A stretch of 39,399 bases of DNA, from positions 1-39,399 of the forward strand of contig JAILLA010000099.1 in assembly GCA_024693325.1 (NCBI GenBank). The letters are read 5' to 3'. This document shows, piece after piece, positions 1 through 8,025 of this stretch. The DNA is from Solobacterium sp. GTDB lineage: Bacteria; Bacillota_I; Bacilli_A; Erysipelotrichales; Erysipelotrichaceae. Within the stretch, counting starts at the first letter, position 1; the number at the start of each line of letters is the position of its first letter. A program made the translations under genes and the position numbers. Below the pieces are notes generated by a model. It worked only from the letters and a program-made list of their open reading frames with translations, did no database searches and had not been told where the DNA came from.

Positions 1-229
1 GACAGCAGCTGATATTACAGCAACCATCAACAAGACAACACCGCTCGAACTTGATACGCATTATGAGATCGTGGGCTATACGAACAACATCAAGAAGGGC
101 ACAGCGAAGGTAACATTCCGCGGTAAAGGAGAATACGGCGGAGAAAAGACCGTATCCTTCAAGATCGGGCAGAGAAACATTTCTACATACTGGAACGGGA
201 TTAAGAGTTTCTTCTCGGATCTGTTCTGA
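1..229 (+). CDS. C-terminal end of a secreted repeat/Ig-like surface protein (5' partial)
   Basis: The frame is open from base 2 to a TGA at 227-229 and has no start inside the window. The visible 75 residues contain a segment of the type NNIKKGTAKVTFRGKGEYGG followed by KTVSFKI. This is the pattern of bacterial Ig-like/beta-sandwich repeats in secreted Bacillota cell-surface proteins, which typically end with a motif resembling GTATVTITGKGNYTGTKTVTF. No sortase motif or transmembrane anchor follows; the protein ends with SFFSDLF. The role is probably an extracellular adhesin or enzyme with C-terminal repeat domains. The catalytic or binding part lies upstream of the window, so no function can be assigned. 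Confidence 0.7.
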   Translation, partial: TAADITATINKTTPLELDTHYEIVGYTNNIKKGTAKVTFRGKGEYGGEKTVSFKIGQRNISTYWNGIKSFFSDLF

Positions 230-235
230 AGTACT

Positions 236-300
236 AAAAAGGGACTGTGAGTAAATCATCAAATCATTTGAATTGGTGCTTTATAAGCAGCCCCTTATTT
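236..300 (-). terminator. Bidirectional terminator between the surface protein and the kinase operon
   Basis: AAGGGACTG at 239-247 can pair with CAGCCCCTT at 288-296, with one mismatch on the plus strand that becomes a G-U pair on the minus strand. A smaller dyad, CAAAT-C-ATTTG, lies in the loop. Both sides carry T-rich tails: TTATTT rightward and TTTTTAG leftward. It serves the convergent ends of the surface-protein gene and the leftward kinase gene. Confidence 0.6.
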
Positions 301-313
301 CTTGAAGCTATTA

Positions 314-1609
314 TCATTTATCATCTGGAGAGATGTCTTTCAGGATGATCTCAGTGTGGAACAATCCATCCTTAAGCTCATTCATAAACTGACCGTCATA
401 TTGATCCGCAAGACTTGAAAGAATGGTAAATCCGATGCCGCGTTCCAGTTCCGGGATGCGGCGTTTTTTCTCTTTCATAGTCCCTGGTACTGTGTTGGTG
501 CAGGAGATCGTAAGGTAGGGATGCTTATATTTTGTCGTTAATGTGACCTTACTGTTGTCTGTGTTCCGGCAGGCTTCAATGGCATTATCAAGAATGTTTC
601 CATAAATACAGATAAGATCCGGATTGGAGATCTTCAGATCAGAAGGCAGGAATACGTTTGCGTCAAATACAATGCCTGCTTTAATAATATCCTCACGCTT
701 CTTTTCAAGATAACTGGCAACGACAGTATTTCTGCATTCAGAGAAAGAAACATCAGCTTTGTCCTGTTCACCGAGCTTATGTATATATTCTTTGGCGTCC
801 TGGATCTCTCCGCGTTCCAGGAGACCTTCCATTGCGTAGAAGTGGTTGTCGATGTCATGGCGCATCTTGCGTATATCTGCATATGTTGAAGCCAGATGGC
901 TGTAGTAGTTTTCCTGGGAGTGGACCTGGTCTTCCAGCATTTCGCTGCGTATACGGAGTTCGGTATTGGAAGCTGTCAAACGGATTGTGTAGATCAAAGC
1001 AGCGTCTGCCAGCAGGTCGATCACCAGCATAGCAATCAGCTTTTTTGTATCGTATTCGCCGTATTTGACAAACTGCGCGTACCAAACATATATGGAGAAT
1101 AACTGACTGGCCGGAAACAGGATAAACATGAACCATTGCTTTTCAATTATCAGTCCCTGAGTGCGTTTTTTCACTGCCATAAGAATTGCAGTAAAAGTAG
1201 AAATGATGGTGAGGTTCAGCAACGTGAAAACAGAGTATACCGGTACTGCATATTTTGTAAACAGATCACTGGATATGTCCATATCAATGGAAAAAAGCGC
1301 GATCGAAAAAACCTCCGAAATAGCTACGGTCATTACCAATAGGAGACTGGCAGTTACTTTAAATAACGGTTTATCAGTGTGGAAGAAATACATGATCAGG
1401 ATCGGAAGGGCGAAACCAACGAAAAACCGTAATGCCGAAAACAAAGGAAAAACATTCTCAAACAGATACCAGAACCCGAACTGGATCACAATCTCCAGGA
1501 TAGCAGTAATTACTTTTGGATATTTGTTATCGAAAATCAGGTTGGCAGAGATCATCCAGAACAGGATGAGAAAGAAATTGGAAACAGTATATTCAATACC
1601 GCTGTGCAT
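314..1609 (-). CDS. GHKL-family sensor histidine kinase (AgrC/VirS-like), paralogue 1
   Basis: This 431-residue membrane sensor kinase has about six hydrophobic segments between residues 8 and 210, then a coiled stretch and the phosphoacceptor region MRHDIDNH with His251. The GHKL ATPase domain shows the N box NILDNAIEA (338-346) and a glycine loop ERGIGFTIL near 389-397. These are features of the HPK10 kinases that pair with LytTR regulators and often sense peptides. The start is supported by AGGAG six bases before the ATG. It is the last gene of a leftward cluster, 150 bp after the response regulator. It is paralogous along its whole length to the kinase at 2472-3770 (431 versus 432 residues). 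The gap contains a possible internal promoter (TTCACA-N16-TAGTAT on the minus strand), so its level may be set separately. The signal is unknown. Confidence 0.9.
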   Translation of the reverse strand: MHSGIEYTVSNFFLILFWMISANLIFDNKYPKVITAILEIVIQFGFWYLFENVFPLFSALRFFVGFALPILIMYFFHTDKPLFKVTASLLLVMTVAISEVFSIALFSIDMDISSDLFTKYAVPVYSVFTLLNLTIISTFTAILMAVKKRTQGLIIEKQWFMFILFPASQLFSIYVWYAQFVKYGEYDTKKLIAMLVIDLLADAALIYTIRLTASNTELRIRSEMLEDQVHSQENYYSHLASTYADIRKMRHDIDNHFYAMEGLLERGEIQDAKEYIHKLGEQDKADVSFSECRNTVVASYLEKKREDIIKAGIVFDANVFLPSDLKISNPDLICIYGNILDNAIEACRNTDNSKVTLTTKYKHPYLTISCTNTVPGTMKEKKRRIPELERGIGFTILSSLADQYDGQFMNELKDGLFHTEIILKDISPDDK

Positions 1610-1712
1610 AATGGTCTCCTGTGTGTTAACAATAATTGTTTCTCAATCATACTATTGAAACCGGGATCAGTGTGAAAATGAACTTGAAGAAACTGACGTA
1701 ATCGTGTCTGAA

Positions 1713-1724
1713 CCGATAGATCGG
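1713..1724. repeat. Short inverted repeat in the regulator/kinase gap
   Basis: CCGAT-AG-ATCGG is a perfect 5-2-5 dyad in the 150-bp gap between the response regulator stop and the start of the downstream kinase. It could be an operator or a chance palindrome. It is too short to be a terminator. Confidence 0.25.
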
Positions 1725-1759
1725 ATCAATTCACTTGAAATATGTTGTTTTTTCAATGC

Positions 1760-2479
1760 TTAATCACGATACATATCAAAGAATTCTTTTCTTGCCTGAT
1801 CACGAAAGGTACGCCCGACAGGGATGCGTGTGTCATCGAGCAGAATAAACTCATCATGATTTAATTCTTTGATCATGCGCTTGCTGATCCAGTAACCCTG
1901 ATGACAGCGGATAAACTGTTCACGAAGCTGCTCTGGAATCAATAATATGGGTCTTCTCGTATCATAGTATTCACCGTCAGTGCATTTAATGAAGGACTTT
2001 CGTCCGACTTTGCTGATGAAGAGAATACGGTCAATATGAATGGCCATATAGGAGCTTCCGTCTTTTACGAGTATCACGGGAATGGTGGTTTCACCTTTCT
2101 CCAACGATCTGATGGCTTTTTCCAACGCTGGACGGAAATGACTGTCTGCCTGTTTTTTCACGACAAACCAGACATGCTCGGTTTCATATACATCAGGTGC
2201 ATAATTGATATAACTTGTCAGGAAAATGACCTGACAGTGAGGAATCCATGTGTTGATCTTCTTGGCCAGTGAAATACCATCTTCTCCATCCATTTCGATA
2301 TCAAGAACTGCGATATCCGGCTGATACTTGTCCTTTTCTATTTCGGACAGCAGCAGATCAGCATTGTCAAAAAGCTGTATTTCATACTTCAGTTTGTTGT
2401 ATTCCATGAATTCTTTGACCATTTTCTCAGCTGTTTTCAGATGGTCATTGATATCGTCACAAATTGCAATCTTATACAT
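1760..2479 (-). CDS. LytTR-family response regulator (AgrA/VirR-like)
   Basis: This 239-residue protein has an N-terminal receiver domain with the acidic pair Asp8-Asp9 (CDD) and phosphoacceptor Asp60 (AVLDIEMDGEDG). A C-terminal LytTR DNA-binding domain follows from about residue 134, containing the CHQGYWISKRMI segment and the terminal VGRTFRDQARKEFF. The family binds short direct repeats upstream of target promoters. The start overlaps the end of the upstream kinase gene (its TAA lies at 2474-2472, the ATG here at 2479-2477) and has AAGGAG seven bases upstream, so the two are translationally coupled. It is the only regulator beside the two flanking kinases and probably receives phosphate from both. 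Confidence 0.93.
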   Translation of the reverse strand: MYKIAICDDINDHLKTAEKMVKEFMEYNKLKYEIQLFDNADLLLSEIEKDKYQPDIAVLDIEMDGEDGISLAKKINTWIPHCQVIFLTSYINYAPDVYETEHVWFVVKKQADSHFRPALEKAIRSLEKGETTIPVILVKDGSSYMAIHIDRILFISKVGRKSFIKCTDGEYYDTRRPILLIPEQLREQFIRCHQGYWISKRMIKELNHDEFILLDDTRIPVGRTFRDQARKEFFDMYRD

Positions 2480-3770
2480 TGGCTGTCTCCTTTGCTTTCA
2501 GAACCAGGCTCGTATGATATGTATCTCCGTTTCTTTCGGAAGATAATTCACCGTCATACTTATCGGCAAGATGAGAGAGAATGGTAAGTCCGACTCCTCT
2601 GTCCAATCCTGCAAAACGCTGTCTCTTTTTTTGTGCTTCATGCAGTGTTGGATTGGTACAGGAGATCGTCAGGTATGGCTGTTTATAATTCGTCTTTAAT
2701 TCTATGGATGCATGTTCAATACCGCTGCAGGCTTCTGCTGCGTTATCCAGAATGTTTCCGTAGATACAGATCAGGTCCGGATTGGAAATATCCAGATTCG
2801 AAGGAATATGGATATCTGCGTTCAGGGTAATTCCAAGTATACTGAGATCTTCGGCCTTCTTTTCCAGATAACTTGCCGCAACAGTATTCCTGCAGTCAGG
2901 GAAGAGAATATGGATCTGATCCTCTTCAATTACTTTATCGGCATATTCAACTGCGTCTTTCGTGTTTCCGCTGTCAACAAGAGCACGTATGGTATATAGG
3001 TGATTGTCAATATCATGCCTCATCCTGCGGATATCTGTGTATGTGGAAACAAGCTGGTTGTAATAGCTGCCCTGTGATTTGATCTGGTCTTCCAGCATTT
3101 CACTGCGCGCACGGAGTTCTGCGTTGGACGCAGTCCTGTAAAACATATAGAGCAGGGCAATGTCGGCAATAATATCAACACAGATCATGAATATGATATG
3201 GCTTGGTGTTTTCTCACTGATATAAGTGTATGAAGGTACCCAGATATAAATAGAAAGCAGCTGGCTGAGAGGGAAGAGCAGGAACAGGAACCACTGCCTG
3301 TTTTCCAGAAGTCCGATGTTCTTTCTCTTGTATGCCCGCAGTGAGAGTGCTGTTGCGGCAAGAAAATTAAAATTCAGGAACAGATAGACGGAATAAACAA
3401 ACACTCCATTCGTTCTGAAGATCTCTCCTGAAATGATCTGATCTTTCGGCAGCATTGCCTGCAGTGCAACATCCGAAATAGCTGTCGCAAACAGGATCAG
3501 TATGACAGTGATGATCTTGAATGCCGGCTTATCCGTATGGAAATACTGGATCAGGAAAGCTACAGTAAATGAACCGATCAATAACTTTACGGTAGAAAAG
3601 ATGGGAAATAAACGCTCCAGCAGGATAAAGAATACGAATGATATAATAGAGAATTCCGAAATGACAGTTGTGATTCTGGAATATCTGTTTTCCAGTACGA
3701 TATTTGCTGTGATCACCCAGAACAGGGTGAGGATCAGATTGGAAATGACAAATGATGCTCCCTCGTGCAT
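2472..3770 (-). CDS. GHKL-family sensor histidine kinase, paralogue 2
   Basis: This sensor kinase is 432 residues from the start chosen here. The open frame extends 13 codons further upstream, but that ATG has no ribosome binding site. The ATG at 3770 has AAGGAG about 12 bases upstream and begins MHEG, matching MHSG in the paralogue. It has about six transmembrane segments, then RSEMLEDQIKSQ, phosphoacceptor His252 in RRMRHDIDNH, an N box with NILDNAAEAC and a glycine loop DRGVGLTILSHLADKYDG. Full-length similarity to the kinase at 314-1609 indicates duplication. Divergence is greatest in the membrane domain, so ligands may differ while signalling to the same LytTR regulator. It is the first gene of the leftward cluster. 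Confidence 0.92.
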   Translation of the reverse strand: MHEGASFVISNLILTLFWVITANIVLENRYSRITTVISEFSIISFVFFILLERLFPIFSTVKLLIGSFTVAFLIQYFHTDKPAFKIITVILILFATAISDVALQAMLPKDQIISGEIFRTNGVFVYSVYLFLNFNFLAATALSLRAYKRKNIGLLENRQWFLFLLFPLSQLLSIYIWVPSYTYISEKTPSHIIFMICVDIIADIALLYMFYRTASNAELRARSEMLEDQIKSQGSYYNQLVSTYTDIRRMRHDIDNHLYTIRALVDSGNTKDAVEYADKVIEEDQIHILFPDCRNTVAASYLEKKAEDLSILGITLNADIHIPSNLDISNPDLICIYGNILDNAAEACSGIEHASIELKTNYKQPYLTISCTNPTLHEAQKKRQRFAGLDRGVGLTILSHLADKYDGELSSERNGDTYHTSLVLKAKETANV

Positions 3771-3881
3771 TGATCTGTGTGTCTCCTTACAGTAGTTCGA
3801 AAATGTCATAAAACTACATAGTACATTCTATCAAAATTGTAAAAAATCTTCATCGATTATGCTGAAACAAAATGCGGCCAC

Positions 3882-3910
3882 TTGACTGTATCCATCTCTT
3901 TTCCTATATT
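3882..3910 (+). promoter_or_regulatory. Strong sigma-A promoter for the 42-codon gene
   Basis: TTGACT at 3882-3887 is followed by a 17-bp spacer and TATATT at 3905-3910, giving five of six matches in each hexamer at the optimal spacing. Transcription should start near 3917, about ten bases before the ATG of the small gene. Confidence 0.75.
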
Positions 3911-3926
3911 AATTGCGGGAGTATAT

Positions 3927-4055
3927 ATGAATACCTGGAAAGACTTCACATATACGGTCTCTGCGGAAATGAAAAGAGAGATCGATGAATATATCGTTGA
4001 TGACAGGCCGTTCGATCTGAAGAACAGTGACGGAATGTCTGAGACGGCACACTAA
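3927..4055 (+). CDS. Small 42-residue protein of unknown function
   Basis: An ATG preceded by CGGGAG with five-base spacing opens a 42-codon frame. The product starts MNTWKDFTYTVSAEMKREID and ends NSDGMSETAH. It is hydrophilic and acidic, with a central helix-like SAEMKREIDEYIVDD segment, no Cys, no signal peptide and no double-glycine leader, so it does not resemble AgrD or ComC pheromones. Its own consensus promoter lies immediately upstream and a hairpin terminator follows at 4092-4131, making a monocistronic transcript of about 215 nt. It is divergent from the kinase operon. It may be a regulatory small protein, or the transcript may act partly as an RNA. I do not recognise a family. Confidence 0.55.
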   Translation: MNTWKDFTYTVSAEMKREIDEYIVDDRPFDLKNSDGMSETAH

Positions 4056-4091
4056 AGGCTTTTGCTTGTGTGAAAGACTTGTTTTCTGTGT

Positions 4092-4131
4092 GCCGGGAAA
4101 GAAACAGATACTGCTTCTCGCCCGGCTTTTT
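4092..4131 (+). terminator. Rho-independent terminator of the small gene
   Basis: GCCGGG pairs with CCCGGC, and AGAA/TTCT extend the stem after an internal loop. TTTTT follows at 4127-4131. It closes the short transcript from 3917. Confidence 0.75.
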
Positions 4132-4150
4132 AAATGAATCATATACACCG

Positions 4151-4169
4151 GAGAATGGATCTCATTCTC
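4151..4169. repeat. Inverted repeat upstream of the alpha/beta hydrolase
   Basis: GAGAATG-gatct-CATTCTC is a perfect 7-5-7 dyad 46 bp before the hydrolase start codon and has no T-tract. It sits where an operator would be expected; a weak TAAAAT -10 candidate lies at 4196-4201. No known regulator consensus is matched. Confidence 0.4.
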
Positions 4170-4214
4170 TGCATTCATCAATCATCATAAAGAAATAAAA
4201 TAAGAGGTTTTCAT

Positions 4215-4973
4215 ATGCATAAATATTATGAGATAAATACACCCGGCAATAACGTCCGCTGCAAGTTCTATTACAACGAGAAGGTCCATCCTGAAAAGGC
4301 AGTGATCTTCGGTACGGGTTTTGCCGGTCATAAAGACAACAACGCAGCCGTAAAGTTTGCGGAAAAGCTGCTCTCCAAACACAAGGACGTGATCGTGATC
4401 GTATTCAACTGGCCTTCACATGGTGATGACGTGAAAAAGAAACTTGTATTATCAGACTGCGGTACCTATCTGGATATCGTAGTCAAGGATACAAAGGAAC
4501 GGTTCGGTATTACGGAACTTTATTCATACGCGACAAGCTTCGGAGGATACCTGGTACTGAAGTATATATCCGAACATGATGATCCGTTCCGGAAGATCGT
4601 CCTGCGCTGTCCTGCTATCGATATGTACGATGTCCTGACCAAAGCCATCATGAAGAATGATGAGTATGAGAGGATCATGAAGGGGAAGGACGTGCAGGTC
4701 GGCTTTGATCGTAAGATCATTGTCACAAAGGATCTGCTTGATTCCCTGAAGGAAAACGATATCCGGAAGCGCGATTATATTGAATACGCGGATGATATCC
4801 TGATCCTGCACGGTACAAAGGATGAAGTCGTTCCGTTCGAAGACGGCAGGCTCTTCTCTGAGAACAACCTGATCGACTTTATTCCGGTAGAAGGCGCAGA
4901 CCACCGTTTCCAGAATCCTGCTCATATGAGTCTGGCTAACAAATATGCCATGGAATTCTTCGGACTGGAATAA
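4215..4973 (+). CDS. Alpha/beta-hydrolase (serine hydrolase, S33/acyl-esterase type)
   Basis: This 252-residue cytoplasmic alpha/beta-hydrolase fold protein has no signal peptide. The nucleophile elbow is SYATSFGGYLVLKY, with the catalytic Ser in A-T-S-F-G-G. The acid is probably the Asp in LHGTKDEVVPF and the His lies in EGADHRFQNP, giving a complete triad in the usual order. N-terminal GTGFAGHKDN corresponds to the oxyanion strand region. Such proteins are esterases, acyltransferases or peptidases; the substrate cannot be read from sequence. The start has AAGAGG eight bases upstream. The gene is a single unit bounded by the terminators at 4092-4131 and 5062-5095. Confidence 0.85.
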   Translation: MHKYYEINTPGNNVRCKFYYNEKVHPEKAVIFGTGFAGHKDNNAAVKFAEKLLSKHKDVIVIVFNWPSHGDDVKKKLVLSDCGTYLDIVVKDTKERFGITELYSYATSFGGYLVLKYISEHDDPFRKIVLRCPAIDMYDVLTKAIMKNDEYERIMKGKDVQVGFDRKIIVTKDLLDSLKENDIRKRDYIEYADDILILHGTKDEVVPFEDGRLFSENNLIDFIPVEGADHRFQNPAHMSLANKYAMEFFGLE

Positions 4974-5061
4974 ATGATCCCCCAGGAAACATGCGGATCT
5001 GCCTGTGAAATGTTCAACACATTTCTGCTGTTCCGAAACACATAAACGTATTCCTGAACCA

Positions 5062-5095
5062 ATGCCGCATTTCTGCTCAAAAATGCGGCATTTTT
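5062..5095 (+). terminator. Strong terminator after the hydrolase
   Basis: ATGCCGCATTT pairs perfectly with AAATGCGGCAT around a short loop, and TTTTT follows. The 11-bp stem makes it one of the clearest terminators in the window. Confidence 0.9.
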
Positions 5096-5157
5096 GCTGT
5101 GAGGAAGAAAAAACGAAAAAAATCTTAAGAAAGCAAAAAATAATTTGAAATATTAAG

Positions 5158-5172
5158 AAAATTCTGAAATTC
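5158..5172. promoter_or_regulatory. CodY-box-like sequence, distal (SBP 5344)
   Basis: AAAATTCTGAAATTC matches 11 of 15 positions of the CodY consensus AATTTTCWGAAAATT. It lies about 185 bp upstream of the SBP start in an A-rich region, where such matches also occur by chance. Confidence 0.3.
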
Positions 5173-5217
5173 AAAGCGGAAAACCTCAAAAATAATTGAA
5201 AAATGCAGTTTTGTGAA

Positions 5218-5232
5218 AAATTTCAGAAAATA
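5218..5232. promoter_or_regulatory. CodY-box-like sequence, proximal (SBP 5344)
   Basis: AAATTTCAGAAAATA matches 13 of 15 positions of AATTTTCWGAAAATT. It overlaps the perfect palindrome GAAAATATTTTC at 5226-5237 and lies about 55 bp upstream of the -35 box. CodY commonly represses peptide-uptake genes, so the location fits. Whether this organism encodes CodY is not visible here. Confidence 0.45.
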
Positions 5233-5286
5233 TTTTCAAAAACAGTTAAATTATGAATTGAATGTGAAAATAAAGTGAAAATCATG

Positions 5287-5315
5287 TTGACACATAGTTT
5301 TCATGCCTTTAAAAT
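5287..5315 (+). promoter_or_regulatory. Consensus sigma-A promoter of the SBP gene
   Basis: A perfect TTGACA at 5287-5292, a 17-bp spacer and TAAAAT at 5310-5315. It lies inside the upstream extension of the open frame, which rules out the far-upstream start and supports ATG 5344. Direct repeats of GTGAAAAT lie just upstream at about 5263-5282. Confidence 0.85.
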
Positions 5316-5343
5316 GCGTTCATATACAAAGGGAGGGACAAGA

Positions 5344-7038
5344 ATGAAAAAGAGTCTCAGCGCATTATTAGCGGGCATTCTGGCACTTAGCCTGACTGCA
5401 TGTTCCGGCGGTTCCACAGCACCGGAGGGCGGCGGATCGTCCGATACAACACCGGCAACAGCTGAAGCAAGCGGCGACGATACAAGTTCCATGATCGTTG
5501 CGATCGCTTCTCAGTTCGACACCCTGGACCCGTGCTTAAGCACAACTGTCTATAACGGATATGTAATCTCACATATCTATTCAGGTCTGATGAGAACAAA
5601 TACGGAAGGTCAGCCTGAACCTGATCTCTGTACAGGTTTCGATATCTCCGATGATGGTCTGACATATACATTCCATCTGAGAGATGACGTCACATTCTCT
5701 GACGGTACACCTATTACATCAGCGAACTATGAGTATGCTTGGCTGCGTGCTATGTCCTATGGTATCGACGCAGCTACACGTACAAACGATATGGTTACTT
5801 ACATTAAGGGCGGCACAGAATACAACCTGCACGCTATTGAAGTAGGTGACAGTTTCGACTGCACAACAGAAGATCACAGCTCAGTAGGTATCAACTGCAT
5901 CGATGACTACACGATCGAAGTAACACTGTCAAATCCTCTGGCTTACTTCCCTCAGTGGCTCGGCGCAGGTGTCTGGTCTGCTCTGCCTCTGGATACTCCT
6001 CAGCATGACAGTGCCTGGTCACTCGAACCCGGTTACGCTACAAGCGGACCGTATGTCCTTGATTACATCAACATCAACGACAAGGCTGAAATCTCCAGAA
6101 ACGAAAAATACTTCAAGCCTGACTTCATCAAGATGGACAAGATCACATTCCAGGTTATGCCTGACGCTGATGCACAGGCACTCGGCTTCGAATCCGGTGA
6201 CATCGATGTTGCTCTGAATATTTCAACAGAAACATCCAGCAAATACATGGGCACAGAAAACCTCTGGGTTCTGAACTATCCGTCAGCTTATGGTCTGGTA
6301 GTCAATGCCGGTCCTACAGGCCCTGACTTCCTGAAAGACGTCAGAGTCCGTAAGGCTCTCTACATCGCTATCGATAAGGACGCTATCATCGACGTAATCG
6401 GCGGACCTGACATGCATCCGGCACTCGGCGGATGGGTCGCATATGGTCTCGGCGGCGTTGACGGTGACTTCCGTACAGAAAGAGATGCTCAGGGTTATGA
6501 AGCTCACTATGATCCGGAAGAAGCTAAGAGACTGCTCGCTGAAGCAGGCTATGACGGATCCGATGATGCTCATACGATCCACCTGACATACAAGTATTCC
6601 ACAAACTCCTATCATGCAGACGTTGCTACAATGCTGCAGCAGATGTGGACAGCAATCGGTCTCGATGTTGACTTCGACGCTGTTGAATCAGGTGTCTACT
6701 ACGGTCAGCTCGATAACGGCGACATTCAGATCGGCCGTTACGGACTGCAGGTCAGTGACTCCCCGATCTCATTCCTTGATTGGCTGTCAGGCGACAAGCA
6801 GGTCACATCACTTGCCGGTGATGAACACTTCGACCAGATGCTGAGAGATGTCAGATCAGTATCCGACGAAAAAGAATTCCTGACAAGAGTTCACGAGATC
6901 GAAGATTACTTCATCCAGGAACAGTTCCTGATGTATCCGATGTGGCAGAATGCTCAGCCTGCACTGGTTAAGAGCAACCTCAAGGGCTATGAGCTGCATA
7001 TCACTGCACTCTGGTTCGGCAACTGCTACTTCGAATAA
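5344..7038 (+). CDS. Extracellular solute-binding lipoprotein, family 5 (OppA/DppA-like), copy 1
   Basis: This 564-residue lipoprotein has signal peptide MKKSLSALLAGILALSLTAC with lipobox LTAC (Cys20), a low-complexity Ser/Gly/Thr/Ala linker, then an SBP_bac_5 fold. The start is fixed by GGGAGG seven bases upstream and by the promoter lying within the longer open frame. Family landmarks include TFHLRDDVTFSDGTPITSANYEYAW near residue 100 and NPLAYFPQWLGAGVW. The family captures oligopeptides, nickel or oligosaccharides for ABC importers. No permease or ATPase genes adjoin it, so it must dock on a transporter encoded elsewhere. It is closely related to the SBPs at 34941 and 37290 (shared FDCTTEDHSSVGI segment), less so to 16436. 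The strong promoter suggests high expression. Confidence 0.93.
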   Translation: MKKSLSALLAGILALSLTACSGGSTAPEGGGSSDTTPATAEASGDDTSSMIVAIASQFDTLDPCLSTTVYNGYVISHIYSGLMRTNTEGQPEPDLCTGFDISDDGLTYTFHLRDDVTFSDGTPITSANYEYAWLRAMSYGIDAATRTNDMVTYIKGGTEYNLHAIEVGDSFDCTTEDHSSVGINCIDDYTIEVTLSNPLAYFPQWLGAGVWSALPLDTPQHDSAWSLEPGYATSGPYVLDYININDKAEISRNEKYFKPDFIKMDKITFQVMPDADAQALGFESGDIDVALNISTETSSKYMGTENLWVLNYPSAYGLVVNAGPTGPDFLKDVRVRKALYIAIDKDAIIDVIGGPDMHPALGGWVAYGLGGVDGDFRTERDAQGYEAHYDPEEAKRLLAEAGYDGSDDAHTIHLTYKYSTNSYHADVATMLQQMWTAIGLDVDFDAVESGVYYGQLDNGDIQIGRYGLQVSDSPISFLDWLSGDKQVTSLAGDEHFDQMLRDVRSVSDEKEFLTRVHEIEDYFIQEQFLMYPMWQNAQPALVKSNLKGYELHITALWFGNCYFE

Positions 7039-7058
7039 GAGATTCTGATTCAGTAATA

Positions 7059-7087
7059 AGAGAGGGCACGCGCAGTGCTCTCTTTTT
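7059..7087 (+). terminator. Terminator after SBP copy 1
   Basis: AGAGAGGGCAC pairs with GTGCTCTCT, leaving one bulged G, and TTTTT follows. Confidence 0.8.
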
Positions 7088-7099
7088 CTGTGCCCAAAT

Positions 7100-7122
7100 G
7101 AAAAAGGCTCATCAAAGAGCCT
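7100..7122 (-). terminator. Terminator of the leftward LysR gene
   Basis: Read on the minus strand, AGGCTC pairs with GAGCCT around TTTGAT and is followed by TTTTT. It faces the rightward terminator just before it, so the two convergent genes have separate terminators. Confidence 0.75.
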
Positions 7123-7155
7123 CTTCAAAACAGTTTTCAAACGGAACAATCAGTA

Positions 7156-8025
7156 TTACTGACGGTAGATCTCTTCTGCCAGATCGATGTATTTCCGGAC
7201 GGAAGGAGAGACAGGTTCATTGTAAATAATGCCGTATTCCCTGGTCCATCCGGTATTCAGAGGGATCTTGACCAGTTCACTGATGGAATGGATAAACGGA
7301 TTGGCGGTCAGCAGGAGTGAATCACCGGACAGGCATTCGAAAGCAGCTTCTACCTGATGGTCGACATCATCCCGCTCGATCAGGTTTTCCTTCCGGTCTT
7401 TGAAGGCTTCATGCAGGGCATCAACGACATTGCTGTCCAGCATTCTCGGAAAGACTGTCAGAGGATACTGCGTCAGCTGACTGAGCGATACAGAAGACAG
7501 GGAGGACAGGGGATGCCCGCTGCGCATTGCCGCTACAAAGGGAACATGCGTCAGCGGCTTGAATGTGTAATGAAAGTCAGGTGCCTTGTCATTTGAAAAG
7601 GTCTCACCGACATCAATGATGTTGTTTTCCACTCTCCATTCACCACTGTGATTGGGATGGACTGCCCGGATGATCCGGATACCGGGATAGCGCTGTGTAA
7701 ATTCATGCGTTACACGGTCCAGTAATACCTGATGCTCGACATTGCCAATCCTGATGCACTGGTCATCGACCATGCTCCGGCATGCTTTGATCAGTTTTTC
7801 CTTCTGCGACTGCAGCTTCCTTATACCATTTACAAACTGTGTGCCCGCTTCTGTCAGGCGGACACCTTTTTTTCCACGTTCAAACAGAGGAAAGCCGAGC
7901 TCTTCTTCCAGTTTGTTGATCTGCTTCAGGATCGCCTGCTTGGAAACATAACCTGTTTCTTCCGCTTTGGAGAAACTTCCTTTTTCCGCTACCAGAAACA
8001 ATAGCTTCAGCTGTTCATCTGTCAT
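7156..8025 (-). CDS. LysR-family transcriptional regulator (divergent from the FMN/FAD reductase)
   Basis: This 289-residue protein has an N-terminal winged helix-turn-helix (about residues 1-60), with KGSFSKAEETGYVSKQAILKQ as the recognition region and ERGKKGVRLTEAG as the wing. A periplasmic-binding-like effector domain follows (about 90-289). It is transcribed away from the flavoprotein gene at 8117, the standard LysR arrangement for controlling a neighbour. The start ATG has GGAGG five bases upstream. This binding site is embedded in a perfect dyad that also carries a T-N11-A LysR box (8026-8042), which predicts autoregulation. The effector is unknown; it may be the substrate of the adjacent reductase. 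Confidence 0.92.
   Translation of the reverse strand: MTDEQLKLLFLVAEKGSFSKAEETGYVSKQAILKQINKLEEELGFPLFERGKKGVRLTEAGTQFVNGIRKLQSQKEKLIKACRSMVDDQCIRIGNVEHQVLLDRVTHEFTQRYPGIRIIRAVHPNHSGEWRVENNIIDVGETFSNDKAPDFHYTFKPLTHVPFVAAMRSGHPLSSLSSVSLSQLTQYPLTVFPRMLDSNVVDALHEAFKDRKENLIERDDVDHQVEAAFECLSGDSLLLTANPFIHSISELVKIPLNTGWTREYGIIYNEPVSPSVRKYIDLAEEIYRQ

Noticed and set aside
3927..4055. AgrD- or ComC-like autoinducer precursor
   Set aside because: No Cys-containing macrocycle region, no double-glycine leader, no amphipathic N-terminus and no AgrB-type processing enzyme nearby. Kept only as an unknown small gene.
5344..7038. Periplasmic nickel-binding protein (NikA-like) serving the hyp genes
   Set aside because: Family 5 includes NikA, but this copy is close to the SBPs at 34941 and 37290, one of which is lysine controlled, and it is far from the hyp operon; a peptide or amino-acid ligand is more likely.
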